NCBI GenBank assembly: GCA_964467985.1
Contig: CAYXTP010000001.1
Location: 186,001-250,000, forward strand
Reading direction: 5' to 3'
Source of the DNA: GCA-2720975 sp964467985
Lineage (GTDB): Bacteria; Planctomycetota; UBA1135; GCA-002686595
DNA: 64,000 bases
Made by a program: the position numbers and the translations under genes. The notes under the pieces are model-generated. The model did no database searches. It was not told where the DNA came from and saw only the letters and a list, made by a program, of their open reading frames with translations. This document shows positions 16,749-25,419 of this stretch, in pieces (position 1 is the stretch's first letter; every line of letters starts with the position of its first letter).

Positions 16749-19646
16749 ATGCGTCTATCCCCCCAATGCATCGTCGTCGCCGCACTGCTCCTTACCAGCC
16801 AGCGGGTTGCCGCTCAGACACCCGAGTGGATCTGGACTTCTGCCGAGTCCGATCGAGGGGGGAAGATGTGGACGTTTCACGAGGTCGTGGTGACCGGTGA
16901 AGTTGCCAAGGCAACCCTCTCTGGATCGTGCGACAACCATGCACGCGTGTTCCTCGGTGAAGACTTGGTCCTTGAGAACCACGAGTGGAGCGTGCGCTCG
17001 GAGGCCGACCTTACCGAAGCGCTCAAGGTGGGAAACCATGGTTTGGGCGTTAGCTGCAGGAACGAGGGGGGACAAGCGGGACTCTGGCTCAAGCTCGAAA
17101 TTGAGTACGCGTCGGGGAGCACTCAAGTCCTTGTGACCGACGGCTCTTGGCTTGTCACGGACAAGGAAAGCCGCGGTTGGCGATTTCTGAACGGCTCGCG
17201 GGACGGGTGGAGCAACGCGACCAGCCTGGGGGAACTCGGCGTCGATCCGTGGGGGATACCCAGTGGCCCCCCGCCGCCGTCCGTGGCCCTCGACGCGGAC
17301 CAACTTGAGTTGCCCGACGGTTTTGAAGCCGAGCTCCTGTACTCGGTCCCCAAAGAGACCCAAGGCTCTTGGGTGTCCGTGACTTTCGATCCCGAAGGCC
17401 GCCTGATTGCCTGCGACCAGTACGGCTCCATTTATCGCATGCGCCTTCCCGATTGGGGCGCAGGCCTTGATGCCGCAGAAATCGAGCCCTTGGAAGTTGC
17501 CGTTGGCAGTGCTCATGGGTTGCTGCACGCCTTCGGTTACCTGTATGTGGTGGTGGCTCAAGGCGAGGGAACAGGCCTCTATCGATTGGGCGACGAAGAC
17601 GGGGACGACACCTACGACAGCGTCGAATTCCTGATGCCTCTCGATGGTTCAGGGGAACACGGTCCGCATGCTGTGGTCCTATCCCCAGACGGCGAGTCAC
17701 TGTACGTGGTCGCCGGAAATCACACCGCGCTGCCGGACAAGATCTCCCGTTCGCACCCCACCCGCGAGTGGGACGAGGATCAATTGCTGCCCCGCATGCC
17801 CGATCCCAATGGACACGCAGTGGGGCGCATGGCGCCAGGAGGTTGGGTATGTCGAGTCAGTCCGGATGGCCAGCAGTGGGAGCTAATCGCAATGGGCATG
17901 CGAAATGCCTACGACATCGCCTTCAACCCCGACGGCGAACTCTTCACCTTCGACTCCGACATGGAGTGGGACGTAGGCCTACCCTGGTATCGACCCACAC
18001 GCATTTTGCACTTGGTTTCTGGTGCGGACTTCGGTTGGCGTAACGGTTCGGGCAAGTGGCCCGCCCATGTTCCCGATTCCCTGCCCTCTGTCGTAGACGT
18101 GGGGCTGGGTTCTCCCACGGGGATTGTGTTCGGAACGGATACTGCGTTTCACGGCCCCTATCGACGCGCCCTCTTCGCCGCAGACTGGGCGTACGGGACC
18201 ATTCACGCCGTGCACATGGAGCCGAACGGAGCCAGCTACAAGGCGCGCCTAGAGACCTTTGTCTCCGGCAAGCCCTTTCCGGTGACGGATATGGCCGTGG
18301 GTATGGATGGTTCTCTCTACATCACGACAGGTGGTCGCCGCACCCAATCGGGCCTCTATCGCATCCGGTCGACCCAAGAGGCGGCTGAAGCTCCCGCTGG
18401 CGTGGCCCTCGGTGCACGAGCCTTGCGCCACGCCCTCGAAAGTCAACATGGTCTCGAGGTCACCGGGTCCTTCTGGTCGCATCTGTCCAGCAGCGATCGT
18501 TTCATCGCCAACGCCGCGCGAGTGTCTTTGGAGCAAACAGACTTGGGCATCTGGTCACAGAGAGCGCTCGCGGAGAAAGACCCGGCAACCGCCTTGCAAG
18601 CCTTGTTGGCGCTGGCCCGCGTGGGCCGGGAGGCACAGGGTGCCCAGATCCTCGACCGAATGGCACAGATGCCCCTCGCTTCGCTCGATGCCGAGCAGTT
18701 GCTTGGTTGGTTGCGATTGTTTGGGGTGACCGTCGCGCGTGGGGGAGAGGCGGCAGCCGCGGCGGCTGGCCAGATCTTGCCCCTGCTCGAACCGCGCTTC
18801 CCCAGCGGGAATGCAGAACTCGACCGCGAACTGTGTCGCGTTCTCGCTTACCTGCAATCTCCCAATCTGGCTGCCCTGACGTTGGATTTGCTCGAGGCAT
18901 CAGACAACCCAGCCGATCAAATCCACTACGCCCTGTGCCTCTCGCACTTGCAGAGCGGCTGGACACTGCCGCAGCGACGGCGTTACTTCAGGTGGCTGGA
19001 CACGCAGGCCCCTTCCCTTGCGGGAGGCCACAGCCTGACCAAGTACATCGAGAACATCAGGTCCCAGGCGATCGAGGCCTTGCCCGCCGAACTCAAGCAC
19101 TGGCCGGAGCTATTGCGCAAGCCGACCCCTGCCGCAGGAGTCGGAGTTGTTGAGGCTTCGGCAGCACGCTTTGTGCGCGCCTGGACCTTGGACGATTTGA
19201 CGAGCTCACTCGCCGGCGTCTCTGACGAGTCCCGAGACTTGGAGCGCGGAGCCCGCTGGTTCCAACGTGCCACCTGCGCTGAGTGCCACAGATTCGCCGG
19301 CAAGGGCGGCAGTACAGGCCCCGACTTGACGGGCGCGAGTGGCCGCTTCAATGCCCGCGACCTATTGGAGTCCATCATCTCGCCCTCCATGGCCATCTCC
19401 GACCAGTATCAGCAGACCGAGTTGCTGACCACCGACGGTGAAGTATTCGTCGGACGCATCGAGACCCAGGACGATGAGCGCTTGGTGCTACGCACGGGCG
19501 TCGACTTCACCGAGACGCTGGAGTTCGCTCGATCCGACATCGACGCCCTCCGTCCCAGCCCCTTGTCCCGCATGCCAACCGGACTGTTGGACTGCATGAC
19601 GGAGGATGTGATCTTGGATCTATTGGCCTACTGTCTATCGAAGTAG
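16749..19646 (+). CDS. PVC-type heme-binding protein with propeller, HEAT-like repeats and cytochrome c domain
   Basis: A 965-residue exported protein with a signal peptide ending near AAAQ (residue 19). Order of parts: a beta-sandwich (residues 20-170), a glucose/sorbosone-dehydrogenase-like propeller (about 190-560, with LPDGFEAELLYSVP at its start and GRRTQSGLYRIR at its end), alpha-helical HEAT-like repeats (about 580-800), then a cytochrome c domain with heme motif C843-A-E-C-H847 and STGPDLTGASGRF. The last part, ITTDGEVFVGRIETQDDE-like then DIDALRPSPLSRMP, is characteristic of the PVC-type family. Likely an extracytoplasmic dehydrogenase or electron carrier in carbohydrate oxidation. 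The ATG at 16749 is preferred over 16704 because of the signal peptide. Confidence 0.9.
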   Translation: MRLSPQCIVVAALLLTSQRVAAQTPEWIWTSAESDRGGKMWTFHEVVVTGEVAKATLSGSCDNHARVFLGEDLVLENHEWSVRSEADLTEALKVGNHGLGVSCRNEGGQAGLWLKLEIEYASGSTQVLVTDGSWLVTDKESRGWRFLNGSRDGWSNATSLGELGVDPWGIPSGPPPPSVALDADQLELPDGFEAELLYSVPKETQGSWVSVTFDPEGRLIACDQYGSIYRMRLPDWGAGLDAAEIEPLEVAVGSAHGLLHAFGYLYVVVAQGEGTGLYRLGDEDGDDTYDSVEFLMPLDGSGEHGPHAVVLSPDGESLYVVAGNHTALPDKISRSHPTREWDEDQLLPRMPDPNGHAVGRMAPGGWVCRVSPDGQQWELIAMGMRNAYDIAFNPDGELFTFDSDMEWDVGLPWYRPTRILHLVSGADFGWRNGSGKWPAHVPDSLPSVVDVGLGSPTGIVFGTDTAFHGPYRRALFAADWAYGTIHAVHMEPNGASYKARLETFVSGKPFPVTDMAVGMDGSLYITTGGRRTQSGLYRIRSTQEAAEAPAGVALGARALRHALESQHGLEVTGSFWSHLSSSDRFIANAARVSLEQTDLGIWSQRALAEKDPATALQALLALARVGREAQGAQILDRMAQMPLASLDAEQLLGWLRLFGVTVARGGEAAAAAAGQILPLLEPRFPSGNAELDRELCRVLAYLQSPNLAALTLDLLEASDNPADQIHYALCLSHLQSGWTLPQRRRYFRWLDTQAPSLAGGHSLTKYIENIRSQAIEALPAELKHWPELLRKPTPAAGVGVVEASAARFVRAWTLDDLTSSLAGVSDESRDLERGARWFQRATCAECHRFAGKGGSTGPDLTGASGRFNARDLLESIISPSMAISDQYQQTELLTTDGEVFVGRIETQDDERLVLRTGVDFTETLEFARSDIDALRPSPLSRMPTGLLDCMTEDVILDLLAYCLSK

Positions 19647-19650
19647 AGGT

Positions 19651-20184
19651 TCAGTCCGCGCGCCCTTCAGACTCGGTTACGTCAAGCGTCAGATGGCCCT
19701 CCGTCCAGCCCGAGGCCAGGGCCTTGAGGCGAACTCTTCCAAGCGCGGGTAGCTCACCCGCCAATTCGAATTCCTGGCCAGTATCGGGAAGTCGAATAAC
19801 CGGCACATCTTCCTCGCACAGGTCGCAGTGGGCGGTTGTGACCGTGCCCTCAACAATGAACTGGTAGGCATTTACCTTGTAACCGGCACTATCGGCCGTA
19901 TCTGCGATCGCTTCCCAGTTGATGTCGACCGGATTCGCGAAAGCGAAACTGGCGTAGCCCTGAGTCGCATCGATGTCGAAGTGGGTGGCGCCAACCTGGC
20001 GCCGCAAGGCCTTCTCGAGTCCGAAGGCCTTGTCGTTTCAGATTCATGAATCAAAGAGCAGAGTCACCTCTGCGAACGCCTCGCCCGGCTCGAGGGGTGC
20101 GTCCGTGGGGAACGCGCTCTGGCAAGCGGTGGCGCCAACGGCGACGGCCAATGCGGCCAGCTTTCGAGTCAGGAGAGTCTTCAT
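19651..20184 (-). CDS. Candidate selenocysteine HMA-domain lipoprotein (two in-frame TGA)
   Basis: Read through two TGA codons (20046-20044 and 20040-20038), one frame of 177 residues joins a lipoprotein signal (MKTLLTRKL..., lipobox ATAC with Cys21) to a heavy-metal-associated domain. Before the TGAs stands AEVTLLFDS (HMA strand 1); after them NDKAFGLEKALRRQVGATHF, then an AIADTADSAGYKV motif. Aligned to GMTCxxC, the second TGA falls on the first metal-binding Cys, the first TGA two residues earlier, and the second Cys is Lys. A later CxxC (HCDLC) uses normal Cys codons. A hairpin fitting a bacterial SECIS follows. Alternatives: a pseudogene, or two TGG-to-TGA changes. It lies 38 bases after the barrel gene. 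The reading as a selenoprotein is inference. Confidence 0.6.
20005..20032 (-). promoter_or_regulatory. Candidate bacterial SECIS hairpin
   Basis: On the minus strand the arms CAAGGCCTTC (20032-20023) and GAAGGCCTTG (20014-20005) pair perfectly over 10 bp around the 8-base loop GGACTCGA. The loop begins with G, and lies 15 bases after the second TGA and 21 after the first. The published bacterial SECIS consensus asks for a stem-loop with G in the first two loop positions about 16-37 bases after the Sec codon. Each arm contains the self-complementary AAGGCCTT, partly imposed by the repeated codons for Lys-Ala, so chance is not excluded. Confidence 0.5.
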
Positions 20185-20222
20185 GGTTGTTACTTCGTAC
20201 GAATGAGCAATGATCCTGCCGA

Positions 20223-21140
20223 CTAGAATCGAATCCCGATGGCAAAAAAAGTTCGAAGGTCCAGTCCTAGTTGCTGACCATCGAGATTCTGGTGCAGGGG
20301 CACATCGACAGCCAAGGAAATGTCCAGTTGCGGGACCGGGTGCCATCCCATGCCAAACGTGCCCAGCAGTTCCTCGCCGCCCGAATTGGGGAGGAGCGAG
20401 CCGTACTGACTGGCGGAATCCGTGTGGTTCCACTGCAAACCCAATTTGGCCGAGGCCGACGGGCCGGGGTACTTCTTGTGCAAGAAGCGGTAGCCGGCGC
20501 TCGCCTTGACCGCGAAGAAATCGCCCGGGTCAAATTCCTGCGTCCCCTCGCCATTCACCTTGTAGAAGGTGAGCGCGTCGTAACGGGCACGACCGACGCT
20601 CATCGTTCCGGCCAGGGCCAAGAACGGGTTCACGGCCCCGGTCCCAGGCTGCAGCGACGGAGCGAGCCGCATGCCAGCACTCCGGTGGTGCGTTGATCCA
20701 GTCGGCACTTCCGCGCCCCCTACGAGCGAGACGTAGAACGCACTCTGTTCCCATTCCTTGCGGTGAACGCGGTATTTTGCGAGCAGTGCTACGTCGCCCA
20801 ATCCTGTGCTGCCCGATTTCGATCCCATCGAATCCAGTTCGCGGTCTACTAGTGGGATCAAAGCCGAGAGGGTCAGGTCCCGGTCGATTCCGTGGTCCAG
20901 GCCCACGACGTATCGGTTCTCGGTGCGAGTTCGATCCAGGGGGTCTGAAATCTCGTCCGACCCCTGAAGCAGGGTCCCCTTGCGCTTCAGAATGTGGCTG
21001 AAGGAAACCCGCGTGCCTTGCTCAAAGAGAGTCTCGCCTGCGAAGACTTCGATGCCACCCTGCTGTGCAGTGGAGAGTTCTCCGAATCCCAAGGCGAGGC
21101 CAATGATCAGAGCCTGGAATAGTGATTGCTGTAGTCGCAT
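20223..21140 (-). CDS. Outer-membrane beta-barrel, MetA/phenol-pathway transporter-like
   Basis: A 305-residue exported protein with a signal peptide (about residues 1-25) and alternating strands ending in an aromatic residue (FFAIGIRF), the usual outer-membrane barrel signature. Motifs LDHGIDRDLTLSALIPLV, GLGDVALLAKYRV and LVGGAEVPTGS match the family annotated as transporter or MetA-pathway-of-phenol-degradation. In many bacteria such barrels accompany metal or aromatic-compound genes. Here the gene is directly followed by the HMA lipoprotein, which suggests a joint function in metal handling. Substrate is unknown. Confidence 0.75.
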   Translation of the reverse strand: MRLQQSLFQALIIGLALGFGELSTAQQGGIEVFAGETLFEQGTRVSFSHILKRKGTLLQGSDEISDPLDRTRTENRYVVGLDHGIDRDLTLSALIPLVDRELDSMGSKSGSTGLGDVALLAKYRVHRKEWEQSAFYVSLVGGAEVPTGSTHHRSAGMRLAPSLQPGTGAVNPFLALAGTMSVGRARYDALTFYKVNGEGTQEFDPGDFFAVKASAGYRFLHKKYPGPSASAKLGLQWNHTDSASQYGSLLPNSGGEELLGTFGMGWHPVPQLDISLAVDVPLHQNLDGQQLGLDLRTFFAIGIRF

Positions 21141-21186
21141 GACGAGCGTTCCGGTCGAGAAGGGAAGATTCGGATGTCGTACGCAG

Positions 21187-22695
21187 TCAGTCGTCCGATC
21201 GCTCTACGTACTCGCGCGGCATCTCGACGGCCTCGCCCGTCTTTCTGATCAGTGACATGCGTGCACCTGTCTTCTCGAGCCATGTCGACAGGTCCTCAGC
21301 TAGGGCTTCCACTCGCTTGGGTTGCAGCTCGGCCAAGTTCTTGGTCTCGGAGAGGTCGTTTTCGAGGTTGTAGAGCTCAAAGTTCCGCAGCGCATGGTTG
21401 AAGATCAACTTCCATTGCCCCCTGCGCACGGAACTGAAGGGCCAGATTCCCGGTCCATTCGCACCCCACTGGTGGGGCTGGTGCCAGTAGAGCCCTCGCC
21501 CACTCCAATCGGGGTTCTGCCCGCCCAGTACGGTGGTCAAGTCCTGACCCTCGACAGATTCCCCGTAGGAGTCCGGCACAGCGACTCCAGCCGCGGCTAG
21601 GAGCGTGGGGAACCAATCGTGGCTGATCACCGGCTCGCCGCAACGACTGCCAGGCTGCGTGACCCCTGGCCATGCCACAACCAAGGGAATACGCACGCCG
21701 CCTTCGTACGCCGATCCCTTGCCACTGCGCAAGGGAGCGTTGTGTACGTGCGCGTCCCCCCCTCGCGAATGGGCCGACAGGCCGCCGTTGTCGGACGTGA
21801 AGATCACAATCGTGTTTTCCGTCAGGTCCAATTCGGCAAGCGTGTCGAGCACCACGCCCAATGCAGCATCGGCGGACTGCACGAGAGTTGCATAGGCTGC
21901 CTCGCGAGCGTCGAGTTCTGCGTATTCCGCCAGAAAGCGTTCGTTGGGCATGATCGGCGCGTGCACGGCGTAGGGTGCGAAGTGCAGAAAGAAGGGACCT
22001 TCTTTCTGTGCCGCCAGGCGCACCTCGCGCGCTGCTTCCTCGCCCAATGCATCGGTCAGGAAGACCTGCTTGCCGTGGTAGGCCTCCAGGTCGGGCACTT
22101 GATAGCCCTTGTGACCCGTACGCTTCTCGACGCCGAAGTCGTGCTGGCCGTAATAGCTGCCCGGCGATCCGTAAGCCGTGCCCGCCACGTTCGACTGGAA
22201 CCCCAATTGCAACGGATCTCCGCCTGCTGTCTCGCGCGCTCCAAGGTGCGCTTTGCCCACATGGATTGTGTGGTAGCCAGCTCGCGCCAGCAGCCCCGGT
22301 AAGGTGACGTCCCCGGGCTGGAGCCCATTGACCGTCCAGGCGGGCGGGTCGAGTGTGGGGTGATGTTTGCTCGTGTGTGTGTCCTTGTTGGCCAACCACC
22401 ATGTGATGCCGGTTGCTGCGGGACTGCGTCCCGTTAGAAGACTCGTGCGGGTGGGGGAGCAAACGGGAGCCGAGGCGTAGGCCGAAGTGAAACTCATGCC
22501 GCGCTCGGACAGACGCTGCACGTTAGGCGTCTTGTAACGCCGATTGAAGGGAGTGACCGCCGGCCCAAGGGGAACGGAAATGTCCTGCCATCCCAGGTCG
22601 TCCACCAGGAAGAGGACGATGTTCGGCGGCGAGTCACCGGCCGTAGCGGTCTGGCATCCGATCAGCAGGCCGATCAGGACCAGACTGAACTTCAA
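21187..22695 (-). CDS. Sulfatase lipoprotein
   Basis: A 502-residue S1 sulfatase. I place the start at TTG 22695, which overlaps the rsfS stop (TTGA) and gives a signal with lipobox LIGC at residues 11-14; the longer frame from 22785 lies inside rsfS. The catalytic core is intact: NIVLFLVDDLGWQD, the formylglycine site C79-S-P-T-R83, VGKAHLG and FTSDNGG. Near the C terminus RRGQWKLIFN and NDLSETKNLA are standard. It probably desulfates a glycan at the outer or inner membrane. It is translationally coupled to a ribosome-silencing factor, an odd pairing. Confidence 0.9.
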   Translation of the reverse strand: MKFSLVLIGLLIGCQTATAGDSPPNIVLFLVDDLGWQDISVPLGPAVTPFNRRYKTPNVQRLSERGMSFTSAYASAPVCSPTRTSLLTGRSPAATGITWWLANKDTHTSKHHPTLDPPAWTVNGLQPGDVTLPGLLARAGYHTIHVGKAHLGARETAGGDPLQLGFQSNVAGTAYGSPGSYYGQHDFGVEKRTGHKGYQVPDLEAYHGKQVFLTDALGEEAAREVRLAAQKEGPFFLHFAPYAVHAPIMPNERFLAEYAELDAREAAYATLVQSADAALGVVLDTLAELDLTENTIVIFTSDNGGLSAHSRGGDAHVHNAPLRSGKGSAYEGGVRIPLVVAWPGVTQPGSRCGEPVISHDWFPTLLAAAGVAVPDSYGESVEGQDLTTVLGGQNPDWSGRGLYWHQPHQWGANGPGIWPFSSVRRGQWKLIFNHALRNFELYNLENDLSETKNLAELQPKRVEALAEDLSTWLEKTGARMSLIRKTGEAVEMPREYVERSDD

Positions 22696-23102
22696 GCGCT
22701 GAGCTCCTGACCGTCCTTCTTCCCATCGCCCCGCAGATCCGGCAGCTCCGGCATACTTTCCGCCTGCCAGTCCAGCTGTGGGCAATCTCCGTAGAGGTCA
22801 TCCAGCCCGTAGTACTCGCGAGCTTCTTTCTGTTGGACGTGAATGACCACGTCCAGGTAGTCCAGCAAGACCCACCAGCTCATGTCCAGGCCCTCGGCCT
22901 TGGCGTGCGATTCGCCCGCCGCCTTCAGGCGCACGTGCAACTCGTTGTAGAGAGCCTTCACATGGGGCCGGGCCGTAGCGGTAGCCACCACGAAGTAATC
23001 CGCGACCTTGATCTGATCCGCCACGTCGTAAACGCGGATGTCCTCCGCCTTCTTCTCATCGAGAAGGTGAGCGGCGGCCAGGGCTAGGGTCTTGGCGTCG
23101 AT
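22692..23102 (-). CDS. rsfS: Ribosomal silencing factor RsfS, apparent AUC start
   Basis: RsfS binds ribosomal protein uL14 on the 50S subunit and blocks subunit joining under starvation. The frame encodes the full family profile: DAKTLALAAAHLLDEKKAED at the N terminus, VYDVADQIKVADYFVV, a central H-A-K-A-E-G and LDYLDVVIHVQQKEAREYYGLDDLYGD. No ATG, GTG, TTG or CTG precedes this in frame after an upstream stop. An ATC at 23102-23100 aligns with the expected first residue and has AGAGG (23114-23110) seven bases upstream, so I read ATC as the start (136 residues). An internal GTG would remove 26 conserved residues. The ribosome site overlaps the pyrophosphatase stop. Confidence 0.85.
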   Translation of the reverse strand: MDAKTLALAAAHLLDEKKAEDIRVYDVADQIKVADYFVVATATARPHVKALYNELHVRLKAAGESHAKAEGLDMSWWVLLDYLDVVIHVQQKEAREYYGLDDLYGDCPQLDWQAESMPELPDLRGDGKKDGQELSA

Positions 23103-23109
23103 AGCGTTG

Positions 23110-23114
23110 CCTCT
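23110..23114 (-). promoter_or_regulatory. Ribosome-binding site deciding the rsfS ATC start
   Basis: AGAGG on the minus strand, overlapping the TAG stop of the pyrophosphatase gene, with seven bases to the ATC at 23102. It is the only good ribosome site placed for a full-length RsfS. Confidence 0.55.
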
Positions 23115-25182
23115 AGAAGAACCAGGGCAGGAACACGAGTCCCACCACGGTCATCAGCTTGATCAAGATGTTGAGGGACGGGCCTGAGGTGTCCTTGAAC
23201 GGGTCACCCACCGTGTCGCCAACCACGGCTGCCTTGTGCGGCTCCGAACCCTTGCCACCGTGGGCGCCGCCCTCGATGTACTTCTTGGCGTTGTCCCAAG
23301 CACCACCGGCGTTGGACATGAAGATGGCCATCATGACGCCCGTGACCAGGGCTCCGGCCAGCAGACCACCTAGCGCAACCACGCTCCAGAAGCCGACTGC
23401 GATCGGAGCGGCAACGGCGATCACGCCCGGCACGATCATCTGACGCAGGGCGCCGTCTGTGGAGATCTTCACGCAACGTGCCGCATCGGGCTTACCCGTG
23501 CCTTCCATGATGCCGGGAATCTCTCGGAACTGACGGCGAACTTCTTCGACCATCTCGAACGCTGCGTTGCCAACGGCGCGCATGGTGAGCGCGCTGAACA
23601 GGAAGGGCAGGATGCCGCCGAGCAGCAGGCCGATGACGACTTCCGGTGAGTTGATGTCCAAGGGCAGGGAGCCTTCAAGTCCAGACAAGGATCCCGCGCG
23701 ACTGCAAAAGGCGCTGAAGAGGGCCAGTGCGGTCAGTGCCGCGGAACCGATGGCGAAACCCTTGCCGATGGCGGCCGTGGTGTTGCCCACCGCGTCCAGG
23801 GCGTCCGTGCGCTCGCGCACCTCCGGGGGCAGCTTGGCCATCTCGGCCAGGCCGCCGGCGTTGTCGGCCACGGGGCCGTAGGCATCGACCCCCAATGAAA
23901 TCCCTAGGGTGGAGAGCATGCCCACCGCTGCGATGGCCACTCCGTAGACACCGGCCATGTAGTTGGCCAGGAAGATGGCGACGCAGATCAAGAGTACCGG
24001 AATCGCCACGGACTCCATGCCCGTCGCGAGTCCGTGGATGATGTTCGTCGCAGCGCCCGTTTCCGATTGCTTGGCGATGTTCTGGACGGGTTTCGTCTCT
24101 GTAGACGTGTAGTACTCGGTGATCTTGCCGATCAGCACGCCGATGGCGAGCCCCGAAACCACGGCAATCAGCAGTGCCATGGGCGTGGAATACTCATGCG
24201 AGACCCCTTCCAACTGTGCCGGCAATGCCAAACCCCCGCCGACGGTCAGCCACGCGGTAGCACCCACAACGGCAAGTGAGGCGACGATCAGCCCGCGGAA
24301 CAGAGCTGAGTGCAACGCGTGCTCATCAGCGGCCTTCACGAAGAAGGTGCCCAGGATTGACGCGATGATGCCGACCGCAGCAACGGCTAGAGGCAAGAGC
24401 ACCATGCCGTCCACGTGCTCGACGCCTGCGTACGCGAACGCGCCCAGGGTCATGGCCGCGATGATCGAACCCACGTAGGACTCGAACAGGTCGGCACCCA
24501 TGCCGGCCACGTCGCCCACGTTGTCGCCCACGTTGTCCGCGATGGTGCCCGGGTTGCGGGGGTCGTCCTCGGGGATGCCTGCCTCGACCTTGCCCACGAG
24601 GTCAGCGCCCACGTCAGCGGCCTTGGTAAAGATGCCACCGCCCACGCGCGAGAAAAGGGCGATGGAGGAGGCGCCGAAGCTGAATCCGAGCACGTACTCA
24701 AGCCCTTCGGCGGTGAGGTCGGAGGCGTAGGCGAACGTGAATCCCGTGACGCCCAAGAGCGCCAAGCCCACCACGCTCATGCCCATCACCACGCCTGAAT
24801 TGAATGAAACGCCCAGGGCGGCGGCCAGACTATCGGTGGCGGCCTGGGTCGTGCGCACCGCGGCGCGCGTGGCCGTGTGCATGCCAAAGTATCCGGCTAC
24901 CGCAGAGGCCAGCGCGCCACACACGAATGCGATAGCTGTCTTGACCCCCAGTCCGGTTTCCGGGTCGGACACCCCAATGGCAACACCCACCACGACCACG
25001 AACACGGCCAGCCACTTGTACTCAGCTCTCAAGAAAGCCGCTGCGCCATCTTGGACCTGCTTGGAGATGTCCCGCATGGTCTCGTTGCCGGAGTCCATCT
25101 TCATGATCCCGAAGTACTTGACGACGGCGAAGACGAGCGCGAGGGCTGCGGAGGCTGCAGCGAGTACGAAGAGAGTGTCCAT
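23113..25182 (-). CDS. hppA: Membrane-bound ion-translocating pyrophosphatase
   Basis: A 689-residue inner-membrane PPase with about 16 helices that couples pyrophosphate hydrolysis to proton or sodium pumping. The substrate loops are present: the GVGADLVGKVEAGIPEDDPRN-type loop, DNVGDVAGMGADLFESYVGS and the C-terminal VVGDTVGDPFKDTSGPS. The motif GNTTAA has Ala at the position where potassium-independent enzymes carry Lys, so this should be a potassium-dependent form. Proton and sodium pumping cannot be separated by eye. The ATG at 25182 begins MDTLFVLAAAS, the usual first helix; the longer reading adds a non-membrane tail. It is followed by rsfS after ten bases. Confidence 0.95.
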   Translation of the reverse strand: MDTLFVLAAASAALALVFAVVKYFGIMKMDSGNETMRDISKQVQDGAAAFLRAEYKWLAVFVVVVGVAIGVSDPETGLGVKTAIAFVCGALASAVAGYFGMHTATRAAVRTTQAATDSLAAALGVSFNSGVVMGMSVVGLALLGVTGFTFAYASDLTAEGLEYVLGFSFGASSIALFSRVGGGIFTKAADVGADLVGKVEAGIPEDDPRNPGTIADNVGDNVGDVAGMGADLFESYVGSIIAAMTLGAFAYAGVEHVDGMVLLPLAVAAVGIIASILGTFFVKAADEHALHSALFRGLIVASLAVVGATAWLTVGGGLALPAQLEGVSHEYSTPMALLIAVVSGLAIGVLIGKITEYYTSTETKPVQNIAKQSETGAATNIIHGLATGMESVAIPVLLICVAIFLANYMAGVYGVAIAAVGMLSTLGISLGVDAYGPVADNAGGLAEMAKLPPEVRERTDALDAVGNTTAAIGKGFAIGSAALTALALFSAFCSRAGSLSGLEGSLPLDINSPEVVIGLLLGGILPFLFSALTMRAVGNAAFEMVEEVRRQFREIPGIMEGTGKPDAARCVKISTDGALRQMIVPGVIAVAAPIAVGFWSVVALGGLLAGALVTGVMMAIFMSNAGGAWDNAKKYIEGGAHGGKGSEPHKAAVVGDTVGDPFKDTSGPSLNILIKLMTVVGLVFLPWFF

Positions 25183-25419
25183 GAATGTTGGGTGCCCGTT
25201 TTGGGCCAGGGTGCAGGGCTTGGGGTGGGGGTGGCTCGCGCTGTGGTCCTCTGCGGACCCCAGAGGGGCATCCCACGGAAACTGGGCCAAACAGGATACT
25301 GAGGCCCATCGGGGGGTCAACCGCCCCAGGGCTTCCCTCTACCTGCCCAAACCCCCGCTCGACCCCTTGTGGGGCGTAGGGGCCTCGCACGGACCGCCCC
25401 GTCCCAGATTGGGGACCGC
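25183..25419. other. Intergenic region between hppA and the DedA gene
   Basis: About 237 GC-rich bases hold the hppA leader and the DedA 3-prime side. Short C4/G4 inverted repeats occur (CCCC-AGA-GGGG near 25259-25269; CCCC-TTGT-GGGG at 25363-25374). I see no gene, tRNA or known riboswitch. Confidence 0.5.

Noticed and set aside
20038..20046. TGA read as Trp (alternative genetic code) for the HMA gene
   Set aside because: Many genes in the window end properly at TGA, including overlapping gene pairs, so TGA is a normal stop here. Two TGG-to-TGA errors or mutations at this site remain possible.
25183..25320. Longer N terminus for the pyrophosphatase
   Set aside because: The extra residues are Pro/His-rich and not membrane-like; the family begins at the ATG at 25182.
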